A program made the position numbers and the translations under genes. A stretch of 64,000 bases of DNA, taken from NCBI GenBank assembly GCA_023416585.1, contig JAEZHM010000019.1:1-64000 (forward strand), written 5' to 3'. The stretch comes from Bacillota bacterium. GTDB taxonomy: Bacteria > Bacillota > Clostridia > Christensenellales > Aristaeellaceae. The notes under the pieces are model-generated. The model was not told the origin of the DNA and made no database searches. It was given only the letters and a program-made list of their open reading frames with translations. Of this stretch, positions 1 to 8,945 are shown piece by piece. Numbering within the stretch: position 1 is the first letter of the stretch; every line of letters starts with the position of its first letter.

Positions 1-66
1 ATCCCGTTTGGTCTTTCTCCGCCGTTGGCCATACTCTATATCCGTAAAGTTGTATTGCTCTTTCAT
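1..66 (-). CDS. Transposase N-terminus, cut by window edge
   Basis: The minus strand from 66 reads an open frame of 22 codons beginning MKEQYNFTDIEYGQRRRKTK, preceded by a GAGGTGAGGGAG ribosome binding site. A short leader followed by a basic RRRKTKR segment resembles the start of IS5-type transposases. This is a recognition from memory on very little sequence. The rest of the gene, including any DDE catalytic residues, lies outside the window, so intactness cannot be judged. Confidence 0.45.
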   Translation of the reverse strand, partial: MKEQYNFTDIEYGQRRRKTKRD

Positions 67-119
67 CTCCCTCACCTCTGCTTAATTATACCATGTTTCC
101 CCATTCCTTTTAATCATTG

Positions 120-255
120 TTTACTTGAGAGGAAGGTGGCGCGCAGCGCCGGATGAGGTGTTTGACTATGCCTACCGGTTAAAACCACCTCATCAGTCTC
201 CTTCGTCGACAGCTTCCCCTCAAGGGGAAGCCTCAGCTTGCTTGCCACGAAGGTG
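120..255. repeat. Non-coding repetitive element with inverted arms
   Basis: The arms GATGAGGTGTTT (152-163) and AAAACCACCTCATC (181-194) are near-complementary. They are followed by a second short stem in which CTTCCCCT and AGGGGAAG face each other (211-229). Similar text (an AAGGTGGCGCGCAGCGCC start and CAGCTTCCCCTCAAGGGGAAG end) recurs between genes in many gut Clostridia genomes as I remember them. No coding potential is seen. It lies between the transposase fragment and the terminator of the sugar operon. Confidence 0.4.
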
Positions 256-272
256 ATTTTCAGCAATACATA

Positions 273-317
273 AGAAAAAGGGCTGTCTCAAAGCGAATTA
301 CGCTATGAGACAGCCCT
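273..317 (-). terminator. Rho-independent terminator of the GH31/GH65 operon
   Basis: On the minus strand, AGGGCTGTCTCA pairs with TGAGACAGCCCT across a short loop and is followed by a TTTTTCTT run. It lies 15 bases beyond the stop of the binding-protein gene. Many IS elements also end in GGGCTGTCTCA-like repeats, so it could have been derived from an IS end. Confidence 0.75.
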
Positions 318-331
318 AATGTTATACAGGA

Positions 332-1591
332 TTATTTCAGTTCAATCGCACTTTCCAGTTCGCTCTGGGCCTGGTCGAGCAGTTCCTGGGCAGTCATGCT
401 GGTGGTTTCCAAACCGGTCAGCAGGGGGTTGAGGATTTCCACAGCGTAGCTGAACTCTTCCAACGCGGGCGGGGTAACGGCGTAGTCCATGGAATCCAGA
501 ACAGCCTTCTTATTGTTGGGCGGGGTTACCTTGAGGTATTCGGCCATCAGGTTTTCATCCGCGACAACAGGCAGTTCCCACTGGCTATTTAGGCGCAGTT
601 TCACGATATCAGGATCGGAGCCCATGGCATTCAGGAAGCGGAAGGCGGCTTCTTGTTTGGCGGGATCGCTAGTGCGGGAGATGCAGCCAACATTGGCGAA
701 GAAGAATGTTGCCTTTTGCTTTTCGCCAGGCTCTACGCAGATATCCCACTCAAAGCCTGTCGCACGCTGTGCAATGGTGGAGAAATTCCACAGGCCGCAG
801 CGGAGCATGCCCAGCTTGCCTTCTATAAACAGGTCAACGTTGCCGCGGCCTGCCAGCTGTTCCTGAGAGGGCATCACTTTATGCACGCGAACACGGTCAA
901 CCATGTATTGGAGCGCCGCCGCATTTTCGGGGCTGTTCAAGGTGAAGGTCTTTCCATCTTCGCTCAGCATGCTGCCGCCGAAAGCCTTGATGGTCTTATA
1001 AAACTCCCAGTATTGGACTTCCTGGAACATGCCGTAGGTATCCTCGATTCCCAGCGCCTGGATAGCCTGAGCAGCCTTGAGTTCGTCCTCCACAGTCCAG
1101 TCGTCGTTGGGATAGGCGATGCCGGCCTTGTCAAAAAGTGTCTTGTTGTAAGCTTCCACGGTAGTGGAATAGCTCATGGGGATGGCGTATAGCTTGCCGT
1201 CCATGCTGCAGGCATTCAGTACGCCTTCGCTGTACACTTTTCTGTCGGTCCCGGTGGTGTCAAACATGGGGCCTACTTCCTGCACGGCGCCGCGCACGAC
1301 GAAGGCAAGAAAGTTTTCCATGTTCAGTTCAAAGCAGTCGGGGGCATTGTTCGCAGCAATCTGTGTGGCCAGCTGTGTGAAATGCTCACCATAGCCCACG
1401 GCACGGGCATCCACCTTGATGCCGGGATTCTTTTGCTCAAAGATGGCGATCATCTGCTTCAAGGTTTCTTCCTGTGCTTCGCCTGCGGAGAAATGGGCAT
1501 AGGTGATGGTAATGGGTTCCGCGGCTGCAGTCAGGGGCGCGATCCCGACCAGCAGCGCCAGCACGGTGAAAAGGGACAGCAGCTTCTTCAT
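332..1591 (-). CDS. Sugar ABC transporter solute-binding protein (CUT1)
   Basis: This 419-residue family-1 extracellular binding protein should capture an oligosaccharide outside the membrane and pass it to the two permeases encoded just upstream. Residues 1-24 form a Sec signal peptide ending in TAAAEP. There is no lipobox cysteine, which is unexpected for a monoderm. The mature part shows the usual start (ITITYAHFSAGEAQEETLKQMIAIFEQKNPGIKV) split as ITITYAHFS and a NPGIKVDAR segment, and typical hinge and ligand-facing aromatic residues. The start is set by GGAGG eight bases upstream. It is the last gene of the LacI-led operon. The GH31 and GH65 partners suggest an alpha-linked oligosaccharide, but the ligand is an inference. 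Confidence 0.88.
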   Translation of the reverse strand: MKKLLSLFTVLALLVGIAPLTAAAEPITITYAHFSAGEAQEETLKQMIAIFEQKNPGIKVDARAVGYGEHFTQLATQIAANNAPDCFELNMENFLAFVVRGAVQEVGPMFDTTGTDRKVYSEGVLNACSMDGKLYAIPMSYSTTVEAYNKTLFDKAGIAYPNDDWTVEDELKAAQAIQALGIEDTYGMFQEVQYWEFYKTIKAFGGSMLSEDGKTFTLNSPENAAALQYMVDRVRVHKVMPSQEQLAGRGNVDLFIEGKLGMLRCGLWNFSTIAQRATGFEWDICVEPGEKQKATFFFANVGCISRTSDPAKQEAAFRFLNAMGSDPDIVKLRLNSQWELPVVADENLMAEYLKVTPPNNKKAVLDSMDYAVTPPALEEFSYAVEILNPLLTGLETTSMTAQELLDQAQSELESAIELK

Positions 1592-1648
1592 GGTTGTTTC
1601 CTCCGTTTCTTATTTATCTGTCAGACGGTACGCCCGTCAAACAAATCA

Positions 1649-2527
1649 TCACTTGAGTCCACCTATGGCAATCCCGCGGTCCACATACTTCTGGCAGAAC
1701 ATGTAAACCACCAGAATCGGAATGACGGAAAGCACAGCGCCTGCCATTTGAATGTGCTCGTTGCCGCCATACATGCTGGCCATTGTACCCAAAACAACCT
1801 GCAGCGTCTGCTTCCCAGGGCTTTGGAGCACGATCAGCGGCCAGAGGTAGCTGTTCCATTGCCCCATAAAATTGAGCAGAATCAGCGTGGCAACCGTTGG
1901 TTTTACCATCGGAAGGACGATTCTGTAAAATATCTTGTAAAGCGGCGCACCGTCGATAACAGCGGATTCCAGATACGCGTCATTGAGCCCCATCATGCTC
2001 TGGCGGAGCATGAATACACCAAAGGCATTGAAAATGGAAGGCAGTATTAGCCCCGTAAAGCTGTCCATCAAGCCAAGGTAGTTCAAAATGATATAGTTGG
2101 GTACCATCGTTACCGTTCCCGGGATCATCATTGTCGCGAGGAAAAGCCCGAAGATGCGCTGACGGCCCTTGAATGGCACCTTCGCGAAAATGAACGCCGC
2201 CATGGCCGCCGACAGCACGCTGACCAAAGTGCCCATGGTGGAAAGGAAGAAGCTGTTAAACACGGCACGTGGGAAGGAAAAGTTGGTCATGGAAAAAACG
2301 CGCTGATACCCTTCCACCGTTGGATGCTGGGGAATCCAACGGATGGGCACCGTCATGATGCCCTCCTTGCTTTTTAAGGAGGTGGAGATCATCCACAGAA
2401 ACGGCATCACCACAAACGCTGCAAGCAGGGTAATGGCCAGGTAAAAAAGCACCTTGCCCAATGCGTTGCGCCAGGAGATATGGTTCCGCCGCAGCGGAAG
2501 GGCCGGAGATGTTTGCTCATGTATCAT
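1649..2527 (-). CDS. Carbohydrate ABC permease, MalG-like
   Basis: Inner-membrane permease of a CUT1 importer, about 292 residues with six predicted helices. The cytoplasmic EAA loop is visible as ESAVIDGAPLYKIFYRIVLP, the site where an ATPase would dock. A longer frame opens at 2563, but GAGGTGGG lies six bases before the ATG at 2527 that gives MIHEQTSP. That start overlaps the upstream permease by 11 bases, showing translational coupling. No ATPase gene is present in the window, so a shared MsmK-type ATPase encoded elsewhere is likely. Confidence 0.9.
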   Translation of the reverse strand: MIHEQTSPALPLRRNHISWRNALGKVLFYLAITLLAAFVVMPFLWMISTSLKSKEGIMTVPIRWIPQHPTVEGYQRVFSMTNFSFPRAVFNSFFLSTMGTLVSVLSAAMAAFIFAKVPFKGRQRIFGLFLATMMIPGTVTMVPNYIILNYLGLMDSFTGLILPSIFNAFGVFMLRQSMMGLNDAYLESAVIDGAPLYKIFYRIVLPMVKPTVATLILLNFMGQWNSYLWPLIVLQSPGKQTLQVVLGTMASMYGGNEHIQMAGAVLSVIPILVVYMFCQKYVDRGIAIGGLK

Positions 2528-3410
2528 AATTGACCCACCTCTTTTGCAGCCAGAATTGCACAAGCGTAAACAGGAGAATCAATACAAACATGACCCATGA
2601 GAAGGCTGAAGCCATCCCCATCTTGTACATTCTGAAGGCGTAGCGGTAAATGCGCTCCATGAAGATGGTCGTTGCACCCGCAGGGCCGCCCCCGGTCATG
2701 ATGAATACCGAATCAAACACCTGCAGCGAGCCGATGATAAGCATAACAACCAGCAAAAACAACGTCGGTGAAATGAGCGGCAGCGTGATGGCGTATAATT
2801 TTCTGAAGAAGCCGGCGCCATCGATATCCGCAGCCTCATAATAGGTCTTGTCGATGGCTTTTAAAGCCGCCAGCAGTATGAGGGCGAAATATCCGCAATC
2901 CTTCCATACGGCGGCAATGACGATGCCGGGCATGGCCCAGTTCTTGTCGCTCAGCCAGCTTGGGCCATCTATGCCAATGAGCGCGAGCAGCTGGTTGAAC
3001 GCACCGAACTGACCGTTGAGAAACCATCTCCATACAGCTGCTGCCGCAACCCACGAGGTGATAACCGGCGTATAGAAAATGATGCGGTAGAAAGACTTGC
3101 CCCGAAAATCACGGTTGAGCAGGAGCGCCTGAAACATCGATACGACAAGCACCAGCGGCACATACAGCGCCACATAGGTCAGTGTGTGCAGGCCCGTATC
3201 GTACAGCTCCCTGCCGGTCAAGACCCTTACGAAGTTTTTAAGCCCCACAAACTTGATTTCGCTTATGGGCTTTAAAAGATCGTAATCCAGCAGGCTGTAT
3301 ACGATGGAAGCCAGCATAGGGATCAGGCAAAACACCAGCAGTCCTACCAGCGACGGCGCGAGAAAGAGCGCGATCGTTGTTCGCTTTTCCCGCCGGTTGC
3401 TAAGGTACAA
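2517..3410 (-). CDS. Carbohydrate ABC permease, MalF-like
   Basis: First permease of the CUT1 importer, about 297 residues, with six predicted transmembrane segments. Its EAA loop reads YEAADIDGAGFFRKLYAITL. A GTG at 3419 is in frame but lies inside the AGGAGGTGG ribosome binding site. The TTG at 3410, eight bases further on, is the better start (MYLSNRREKRTT). It is preceded by the GH65 gene and overlaps the next permease. It should form a heterodimer with the MalG-like protein and import the sugar that GH65 and GH31 then process in the cytoplasm. Confidence 0.88.
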   Translation of the reverse strand: MYLSNRREKRTTIALFLAPSLVGLLVFCLIPMLASIVYSLLDYDLLKPISEIKFVGLKNFVRVLTGRELYDTGLHTLTYVALYVPLVLVVSMFQALLLNRDFRGKSFYRIIFYTPVITSWVAAAAVWRWFLNGQFGAFNQLLALIGIDGPSWLSDKNWAMPGIVIAAVWKDCGYFALILLAALKAIDKTYYEAADIDGAGFFRKLYAITLPLISPTLFLLVVMLIIGSLQVFDSVFIMTGGGPAGATTIFMERIYRYAFRMYKMGMASAFSWVMFVLILLFTLVQFWLQKRWVNYDT

Positions 3411-3422
3411 GCAGACCACCTC

Positions 3423-5492
3423 CTATTGCGTGATGAACTGAACCTCGGCTTTCCCCGAGGCGAAGACCGATATCCGGTACCGCTTTCCATAGGCGCTTAC
3501 AGTGAAGCGCATTGCCCGGATGCTCTTTGGCAGATGCGGCCGTGCAGACACCGTGCCATTCTCATCAAGTACCACACCTGCCGCGCCAAACGCCAGTGCC
3601 TGCCAGGCCGCCCCGAAGGCTGCCATATGCACGCCTTCCTCCCCGGTGTTTGCCATGATGTCGTACAAGTCCAGGAACAGGCTCTTATGCAGGTAGGATT
3701 CCGCCTTCTCAAAATCCTCAAGCTGCAAGGCTAATTGTGCGTGTACGCCGAAGGAAAGGGTGGAATCGTGCAGCGTCAGGGGTTCGTAATAATTCCAGAT
3801 ATTCCGCTTTTGTTTTTCAGTAAAATCCTGTGGGAACAACGTCATTAAGAGTACCAGATCGGCCTGTTTCAGCGCCTTGTACCTTTGCAGCCGGTCAAAG
3901 GAAAGCTCCCTGTACAGCGATGCATCGTTATTCTTTTTAGCAGGCATGGGCTCCAGCCGCTCGAACAACTCATCCTGCAGGTAAAGATCCCGCTGTTCAT
4001 CATAAAGAATGGTGATCTTCTCTGCGGCTTCCCGAAAGGCTTTCCGCTCTTCTTCCGATGCTGCGCCTTCTTGGGCGGCCAGGAGCAAGTTGTTACGCAC
4101 CATATAGTTGGTATAGGTGTTGTTCACCGTCACGCCGCAGTATTCGTCCGGCCCCTTCACAAACAAAAGGCTGTAGCGGTCCAAATCCGGTTCATAGGTC
4201 ATGCGGCTCATCCAGTAGCGTGCTGTCTGCGCAAGCAACTCACCGTAAGCTTCCCGTATGGATTCATCCCCGGTGGCTTTCATGTATGTTGCGAGGGCAT
4301 ACGCCACATCCGCCGTGATGTGGATTTCACAAGCGCCGGTGTCCCAACTTTCGCACTGTTCCCGCCCGGCATCGGAGCACATCCAGGGGTAGCGGGCGCC
4401 TTTCAGGTTAAAGGACCGGGCGCTTTCCAGCGCGTCCGGCAAAAGGCGCAGCCTATAGGAAAGGAGTCCTTTAGCCGCCAAGGGACGGGTGCAGCGATAA
4501 AAGGGCAGCATAAAAATTTCCGTATCCCAGAAGGTGTTGCCCTTGTACCGGCCGTGTAGGATACCCCTTGCGCCGATGCTGACCCGTTCGTCCCCCTCCA
4601 AACAGTTCTGCAAAAGTTGAAAGATGGCGTATCTTGCCGCCCCCTGCATTTCGGGGGATGCGTCCAATTCCATATCGCAATCCTGCCAGCGTTCCGCCCA
4701 TGCTTTTGCGTGCTGCGAAATTAGCTCATCGACGTTTTCCTCTGGCATCTGCGGCATGGTCTCCGGCACAGATTCCAAAACATCCCGGCTGGTTCTTGTG
4801 AAAATGATCTTGTCGATAGTAAGCGTCTGGCCTGCCTTGAGGTTTGCCGTAATGCGGGTGACGGCCTGGCTGGAAGCGGAGACATCCTCAAGCGCTGCGG
4901 GAAGATTTAAGGAAAGCCTATAGGATTGCTCCACCGTATGGCCGGATGGCGCGCTTTCCATGCACAGATATCCTTCCTTGCATTGAGCGGGATGAAGAAG
5001 CATCACACTTTCCCGGTTTTTTACCCGCTGGTCATCCGCAACGGGCAGATTGGCCACCTGTCCATCGATGCCCGTTTCCAGTACGATGGTCCTGTCCTCA
5101 AGCGCCGTGATGCTGTACCTAAGCGCCGAAATGTGCGGCTGCGCCATGCTTAGAAACCGCTGGCTTTGAATCTTAAGGCCATTCCCCTCCCGTATATGGG
5201 TGAGCAGGCCCTTTTGCATGTCCATTTCCTGATGCATAAGGGGCGGAAGTTCCCCTGAAAGCCTCGTATAAAAGGGATCCGGCAGCTGGATCATGTCGGT
5301 AATGCCGGGTTTCACAAATTCAAATAGCCCCGCCCAATACACGCCGTGGTCGGATAGCGCCTGCTTTTCTTCGTCACAGGCAAAGCCCCGTGCGCCCATC
5401 TGCCCATTTCCCTGGGCGAACACGCTCTCACAAAACGCGTCGGCCGGGCCCTTTATGGAATATCCCCAGGGGGTTACAGCTAAGCGGGCCAT
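3423..5492 (-). CDS. Glycoside hydrolase family 65 protein, probable disaccharide phosphorylase
   Basis: GH65 enzymes mostly use phosphate to split alpha-glucosides such as maltose, trehalose, nigerose or kojibiose, releasing a sugar 1-phosphate. The (alpha/alpha)6 barrel motifs are visible: FWDTEIF at about 321 and KGPDEYCG with the expected general acid Glu450. Near the C-terminus, LHDSTLS plus a following His matches the phosphate-binding loop seen in phosphorylases, favouring phosphorolysis over hydrolysis. At 689 residues it is a little short for the family. No signal peptide is seen, so it is cytoplasmic. Its ATG shares one base with the GH31 stop codon. The exact disaccharide cannot be read from sequence. 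No beta-phosphoglucomutase gene is nearby. Confidence 0.88.
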   Translation of the reverse strand: MARLAVTPWGYSIKGPADAFCESVFAQGNGQMGARGFACDEEKQALSDHGVYWAGLFEFVKPGITDMIQLPDPFYTRLSGELPPLMHQEMDMQKGLLTHIREGNGLKIQSQRFLSMAQPHISALRYSITALEDRTIVLETGIDGQVANLPVADDQRVKNRESVMLLHPAQCKEGYLCMESAPSGHTVEQSYRLSLNLPAALEDVSASSQAVTRITANLKAGQTLTIDKIIFTRTSRDVLESVPETMPQMPEENVDELISQHAKAWAERWQDCDMELDASPEMQGAARYAIFQLLQNCLEGDERVSIGARGILHGRYKGNTFWDTEIFMLPFYRCTRPLAAKGLLSYRLRLLPDALESARSFNLKGARYPWMCSDAGREQCESWDTGACEIHITADVAYALATYMKATGDESIREAYGELLAQTARYWMSRMTYEPDLDRYSLLFVKGPDEYCGVTVNNTYTNYMVRNNLLLAAQEGAASEEERKAFREAAEKITILYDEQRDLYLQDELFERLEPMPAKKNNDASLYRELSFDRLQRYKALKQADLVLLMTLFPQDFTEKQKRNIWNYYEPLTLHDSTLSFGVHAQLALQLEDFEKAESYLHKSLFLDLYDIMANTGEEGVHMAAFGAAWQALAFGAAGVVLDENGTVSARPHLPKSIRAMRFTVSAYGKRYRISVFASGKAEVQFITQ

Positions 5493-7720
5493 TACGCGTC
5501 CATCCTTTCAAATACGGGAATACGGTCAAGCGGGCAGTCATACGTCATACATCCGCCCCCTTCGTAATCCACATGAAGATAGATGTCGAGCCACTTTCCG
5601 CGAGGCAGATAGATTGTGCGGGAGTTCTGCCCCTTTGCAATCAGCGGGGCCACCAGAAGCTTTCGGCCAAGCATGAACTCGTCTTCGATCCCATGCACAT
5701 TTTCGTCATCCGGGAAATCATAAATCAAATGGGCCATCATAGGCCTGGAGGTTTCTACGCAATACCTGGCCTCCTCATAAAGATAGGCCTGCATTTCCAT
5801 CCGCTTTTTCGCAAACGCCCTGGCAACGGCCAGTATCTCTTCATCGCCAAGCTGTGTGGCCATGTTCCAGGGGCTGCGATCATTATTGAACGTGTCGCCA
5901 TACGTCTTTTCAAACTGTCCCTTCCGGGGTTCCGCATGCCATTGCATCACCGGGCAGAAAGCCGCCAAAGCCGTAGCCCTTAAATACAATTCCTTGGTTG
6001 GCAGTTCCCCCGCAAAGCCGCCGATATCAAAGCTCCAGAAGGGGATTCCGGAAAGCCCAGCAGAAAGGCCGGCGGATAATTGCGCTTTGAGCTCAGACCA
6101 GAGGCTCATTTGATCCCCCGCCCAATGGATGGGCATGGTCTGCGCACCTAAAAAGCCGGCCCGGCTGAACAGAACGCCTTCCCTTCCATCACGGTTCAAA
6201 AAATCCCGGTAAGCACCAATGTACTGGTTGGGATACAGGTTATGGGCTTCCCCGCCCCGGCTTCCGTCAAACAGGCGGCAGTCCCTGTCGAAAAGAAACT
6301 CTCCGCCGTCCGTCTTGAAGCCTTCAACCCCCATTTGAATCAGGTATTCCCGTTTGGAAAACCACCATTTCACCGCTTCGGGGTTGGTAAAATCCAGTAG
6401 AAGGCTGTTATGGAACCACTTCTCCGTGATCCTGTAAGGCGTTCCATCCTCCTGCATCACGCAATAGCCGTTTTTGATCACAAAATCCTCATCCGAAAGT
6501 AGCTGTTTCCCCGGTTCCCCATCCCATTCATGCTTGATAATGGGTATCTGCCAAAGAACAAGATGCAGCCCGGCATCCCGCACCGCTTTCACCATTTGCT
6601 TTGGATCCCGCCAATGGGCTGTGTCATTCCAAAGGTAGAATGTCCTCTCGTCGCTCCAGGCCTCCAGCACCATCACCGTGGCCGGATAGTCGTACTTTTT
6701 GAGCGCTTCAAGCTGCATTTCCACCTCCCGGTCATTGTTCCAGCCGTTGGCGGAAATCCACAGGCCGAAGGCCCAGTTAGGCGGCAGAAGCGGCGCGCCG
6801 GTTTGTTCGTGCAATTGCTTCAATATTCCCCCAGGCGTGCCCAGGAAAAAACTCATCTCCGTCAATAACCCACTTGAAGGCGTGGGTTGGGTCAAAACGG
6901 CTTCCTCTGTAAAATCCAACTCCACGTCACGGCTGGTTTTGCACAGGCAACCAAGCCCTTTCTCTGTAAAGAAGAAGGGAACCGGAAGATAGGTCTGCTC
7001 TCCCTGTTGGGTGAATTTTTCCACCACCCGGCATAGAACTCTCTTTCCCTTTTGATTGACACGATCAAACTTTTCCCCTAAACCGTATATGGCCCTGCCT
7101 GGCAGGCGGAACGGCTGGCTTACGGAGTGTACATTCCCTTTCCCGTCCATGCGAATTAAAATGGGCAAATCAACCTGAAAAATTGGTTGGCTTAATCGTT
7201 TCAGTTGGCAAATAAAAGGAGATTCCTGGGCCTCAAATTTAAAATCCTCCCCTATGGCTTCGCAAATAGACTGAAACGGCTCCCCCTCAGGCTCCTTTTC
7301 CTCTCTGTATAGCCGCAAACAGATACCCTTATCCCAATCAAGTTCCATGGTGATCTGATGCGCAAAGCGGGCCAGCAGCTTTTTCCCCCGTCGAAGTACT
7401 GTCAGGGGCTCTGAAAGCGTTACTTCCCGAAGTACTTCAAAAGAGAACGTGCGGGTCACATCCGCCCCGGCAGCAAAGCGGTAGCTGACAGACGATAACT
7501 TATCAAAAGCACCCAGGGAAAACCGGTAACAGTTATTTCCCACAGGCACACCCGCAGAAACAGGCCTCGCCATCCCGTCCACTTCCCAATAAAGCGCGGG
7601 AATCCCATTGTCAGAGCGGCAGGAGACAAATACCTCCTGTCCAACCAGCGGATCTAAAGGATTTCTGGAAAATCCTCCGTCTTCCCACGGGGTCAGCCCT
7701 TCCGGCAAATGTTTCAGCAT
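5492..7720 (-). CDS. Glycoside hydrolase family 31 alpha-glycosidase
   Basis: A retaining alpha-glycosidase of 742 residues with an N-terminal beta-sandwich and a central TIM barrel. The nucleophile motif is GFKTDGGEF with Asp471. The probable acid/base is Asp536 in HWAGDQMS. The KTDxGE form of the nucleophile loop is closer to alpha-xylosidase and YicI-like members than to the WLDMNE form of classical alpha-glucosidases, so alpha-xylosidase or alpha-glucosidase are both open. There is no signal peptide. GGAGAGGATAAA precedes the ATG. It lies 11 bases after the LacI gene and is coupled to GH65, so the two probably act in sequence on an imported oligosaccharide. Confidence 0.9.
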   Translation of the reverse strand: MLKHLPEGLTPWEDGGFSRNPLDPLVGQEVFVSCRSDNGIPALYWEVDGMARPVSAGVPVGNNCYRFSLGAFDKLSSVSYRFAAGADVTRTFSFEVLREVTLSEPLTVLRRGKKLLARFAHQITMELDWDKGICLRLYREEKEPEGEPFQSICEAIGEDFKFEAQESPFICQLKRLSQPIFQVDLPILIRMDGKGNVHSVSQPFRLPGRAIYGLGEKFDRVNQKGKRVLCRVVEKFTQQGEQTYLPVPFFFTEKGLGCLCKTSRDVELDFTEEAVLTQPTPSSGLLTEMSFFLGTPGGILKQLHEQTGAPLLPPNWAFGLWISANGWNNDREVEMQLEALKKYDYPATVMVLEAWSDERTFYLWNDTAHWRDPKQMVKAVRDAGLHLVLWQIPIIKHEWDGEPGKQLLSDEDFVIKNGYCVMQEDGTPYRITEKWFHNSLLLDFTNPEAVKWWFSKREYLIQMGVEGFKTDGGEFLFDRDCRLFDGSRGGEAHNLYPNQYIGAYRDFLNRDGREGVLFSRAGFLGAQTMPIHWAGDQMSLWSELKAQLSAGLSAGLSGIPFWSFDIGGFAGELPTKELYLRATALAAFCPVMQWHAEPRKGQFEKTYGDTFNNDRSPWNMATQLGDEEILAVARAFAKKRMEMQAYLYEEARYCVETSRPMMAHLIYDFPDDENVHGIEDEFMLGRKLLVAPLIAKGQNSRTIYLPRGKWLDIYLHVDYEGGGCMTYDCPLDRIPVFERMDA

Positions 7721-7731
7721 TTTATCCTCTC

Positions 7732-8760
7732 CTAATTGGCTATACTCCGCACGGAATCCCGTTCCACAAGCGATATGGGCAGCAGTATATCCTGCCTTTT
7801 CCCTTCCTTTTTCCGGTTGGCCTCAATCACCATCCTGGCCGCCGTTTCGCCCTTCAGCCGGATGTCCTGGCGTATTGTAGTCAATGACGGGTCGCAAATC
7901 GTTGCCAGGTACAAATCGTCAAAGCCCACCACGGAAATATCCCCGGGCACCGTTCGGCCTAGCATGCGCTGGCCTTTTACAAACCCCAGGGCCATGATAT
8001 CAGCGGTCACAAAAGCCGCCGTTTCCCTGTTCCCGCGGCTTTGCATTTCCTTGGCTACCTGCATGCCGTATTCATACCCCACGCAGCCGGCATATACAAA
8101 GTCCGGCTCATAAGGTACGCCCGCTTCTTGCAGAGCGTCCCGGTATCCCAAAAACCGCTTTTCAATGACGCCATCCTTCATCAGCACACCGGAGACAAAG
8201 GCGATGCGCCTGTGCCCCTTTTGCAATAGATATCTGGTGGCCTTAAGCCCCCCCAGGCGGTCGTCGATACCGATGGTGGGAAAGCCCCCTTCTGTTATGT
8301 AGGCATCCACCAAAATCACCGGTACGCCGATTTGCTTAAGTTCCTCCATATATTCGCTGGGGTAGGTGCCAACAATAATGATGCCATCCACATCCCGGTT
8401 GCGGGCGATGGCCAAATAACTCTGGTCTTTTTCCGTTCCGGAGATGAGCAGGTGGTAGCCGTTTTGCCGCGCGGTATATTCCACGCTGGAAAGAAGTTCC
8501 CCGTAAAACGGATTGCTGAACATGAATTCCTTTCCCGGCTCCGTTTGGGGAATGATGACGCCAATCAGGTTGGATTTCCGGCTGATGAGGCTCCTGGCGC
8601 TGAGGTTGGGCACATAGCCGAGCTTCTTTACAACATCCAATACACGGGCGGTGGTTTCCTGGCTTATGTTTTGGTCCAGCCTATTGTTAAGAACATAGGA
8701 TATGGTAGTTGTCGATACGCCGGCTTCCCTGGCCACATCCTTGATGCTGACACGTTTCAT
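7732..8760 (-). CDS. LacI-family transcriptional regulator
   Basis: 342 residues. The N-terminal helix-turn-helix is clear (SIKDVAREAGVSTTTISYVL), followed by the hinge helix (NLSARSLISRKSN) and a periplasmic-binding-protein-like sugar domain. It is the first gene of the operon it probably controls. The promoter at 8794-8822 is overlapped by a palindrome centred on CG, the usual form of a LacI-family operator, and a related half-site lies in the divergent GH43 promoter. It therefore likely represses both itself and GH43 until an inducing sugar binds. The effector is unknown. Confidence 0.93.
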   Translation of the reverse strand: MKRVSIKDVAREAGVSTTTISYVLNNRLDQNISQETTARVLDVVKKLGYVPNLSARSLISRKSNLIGVIIPQTEPGKEFMFSNPFYGELLSSVEYTARQNGYHLLISGTEKDQSYLAIARNRDVDGIIIVGTYPSEYMEELKQIGVPVILVDAYITEGGFPTIGIDDRLGGLKATRYLLQKGHRRIAFVSGVLMKDGVIEKRFLGYRDALQEAGVPYEPDFVYAGCVGYEYGMQVAKEMQSRGNRETAAFVTADIMALGFVKGQRMLGRTVPGDISVVGFDDLYLATICDPSLTTIRQDIRLKGETAARMVIEANRKKEGKRQDILLPISLVERDSVRSIAN

Positions 8761-8772
8761 GTCTATTCTCTC

Positions 8773-8794
8773 TTTACTGAATCGTTTAAGTAAA
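8773..8794. promoter_or_regulatory. LacI-type operator downstream of the lacI promoter
   Basis: Left arm TTTACTGAAT and right half TTTAAGTAAA flank a central CG. The complement of the right half is TTTACTTAAA, so eight of ten positions match. It starts where the minus-strand -10 box ends, so a bound repressor would block initiation. The site is seen directly; binding is inferred. Confidence 0.55.
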
Positions 8795-8822
8795 GTATAT
8801 CAGCCGGCTATACAGTTGTCAA
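8794..8822 (-). promoter_or_regulatory. Sigma-A promoter of the lacI/GH31/GH65/ABC operon
   Basis: On the minus strand a perfect TTGACA (8822-8817) is separated by 17 bases from TATACT (8799-8794). The leader to the LacI start codon is about 30 bases. Confidence 0.7.
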
Positions 8823-8875
8823 TAGGCTTAAAAATGAAATTGCAAATCTATTTATGAAACAATTTAGCCATGCTT

Positions 8876-8908
8876 GTGATTTACTTGATCGAAAGAATCA
8901 CGTATACT
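8876..8908 (+). promoter_or_regulatory. GH43 promoter with embedded operator-like repeat
   Basis: TTTACT (8880-8885), a 17-base spacer and TATACT (8903-8908) form a plausible sigma-A promoter. GTGATT (8876-8881) and AATCAC (8896-8901) make an inverted repeat spanning it. The internal TTTACTTGATCGA resembles the half-site of the operator at 8773-8794, so co-regulation by the same LacI protein is likely. Confidence 0.5.
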
Positions 8909-8945
8909 GTTTCCAAAAGTAAGTGAATAAAAGGAGTACATGCAT

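Noticed and set aside
1592..1648. GACGG/CCGTC hairpin between the permease and binding-protein genes
   Set aside because: Only a five-base stem without a U-run; too weak to call an attenuator.
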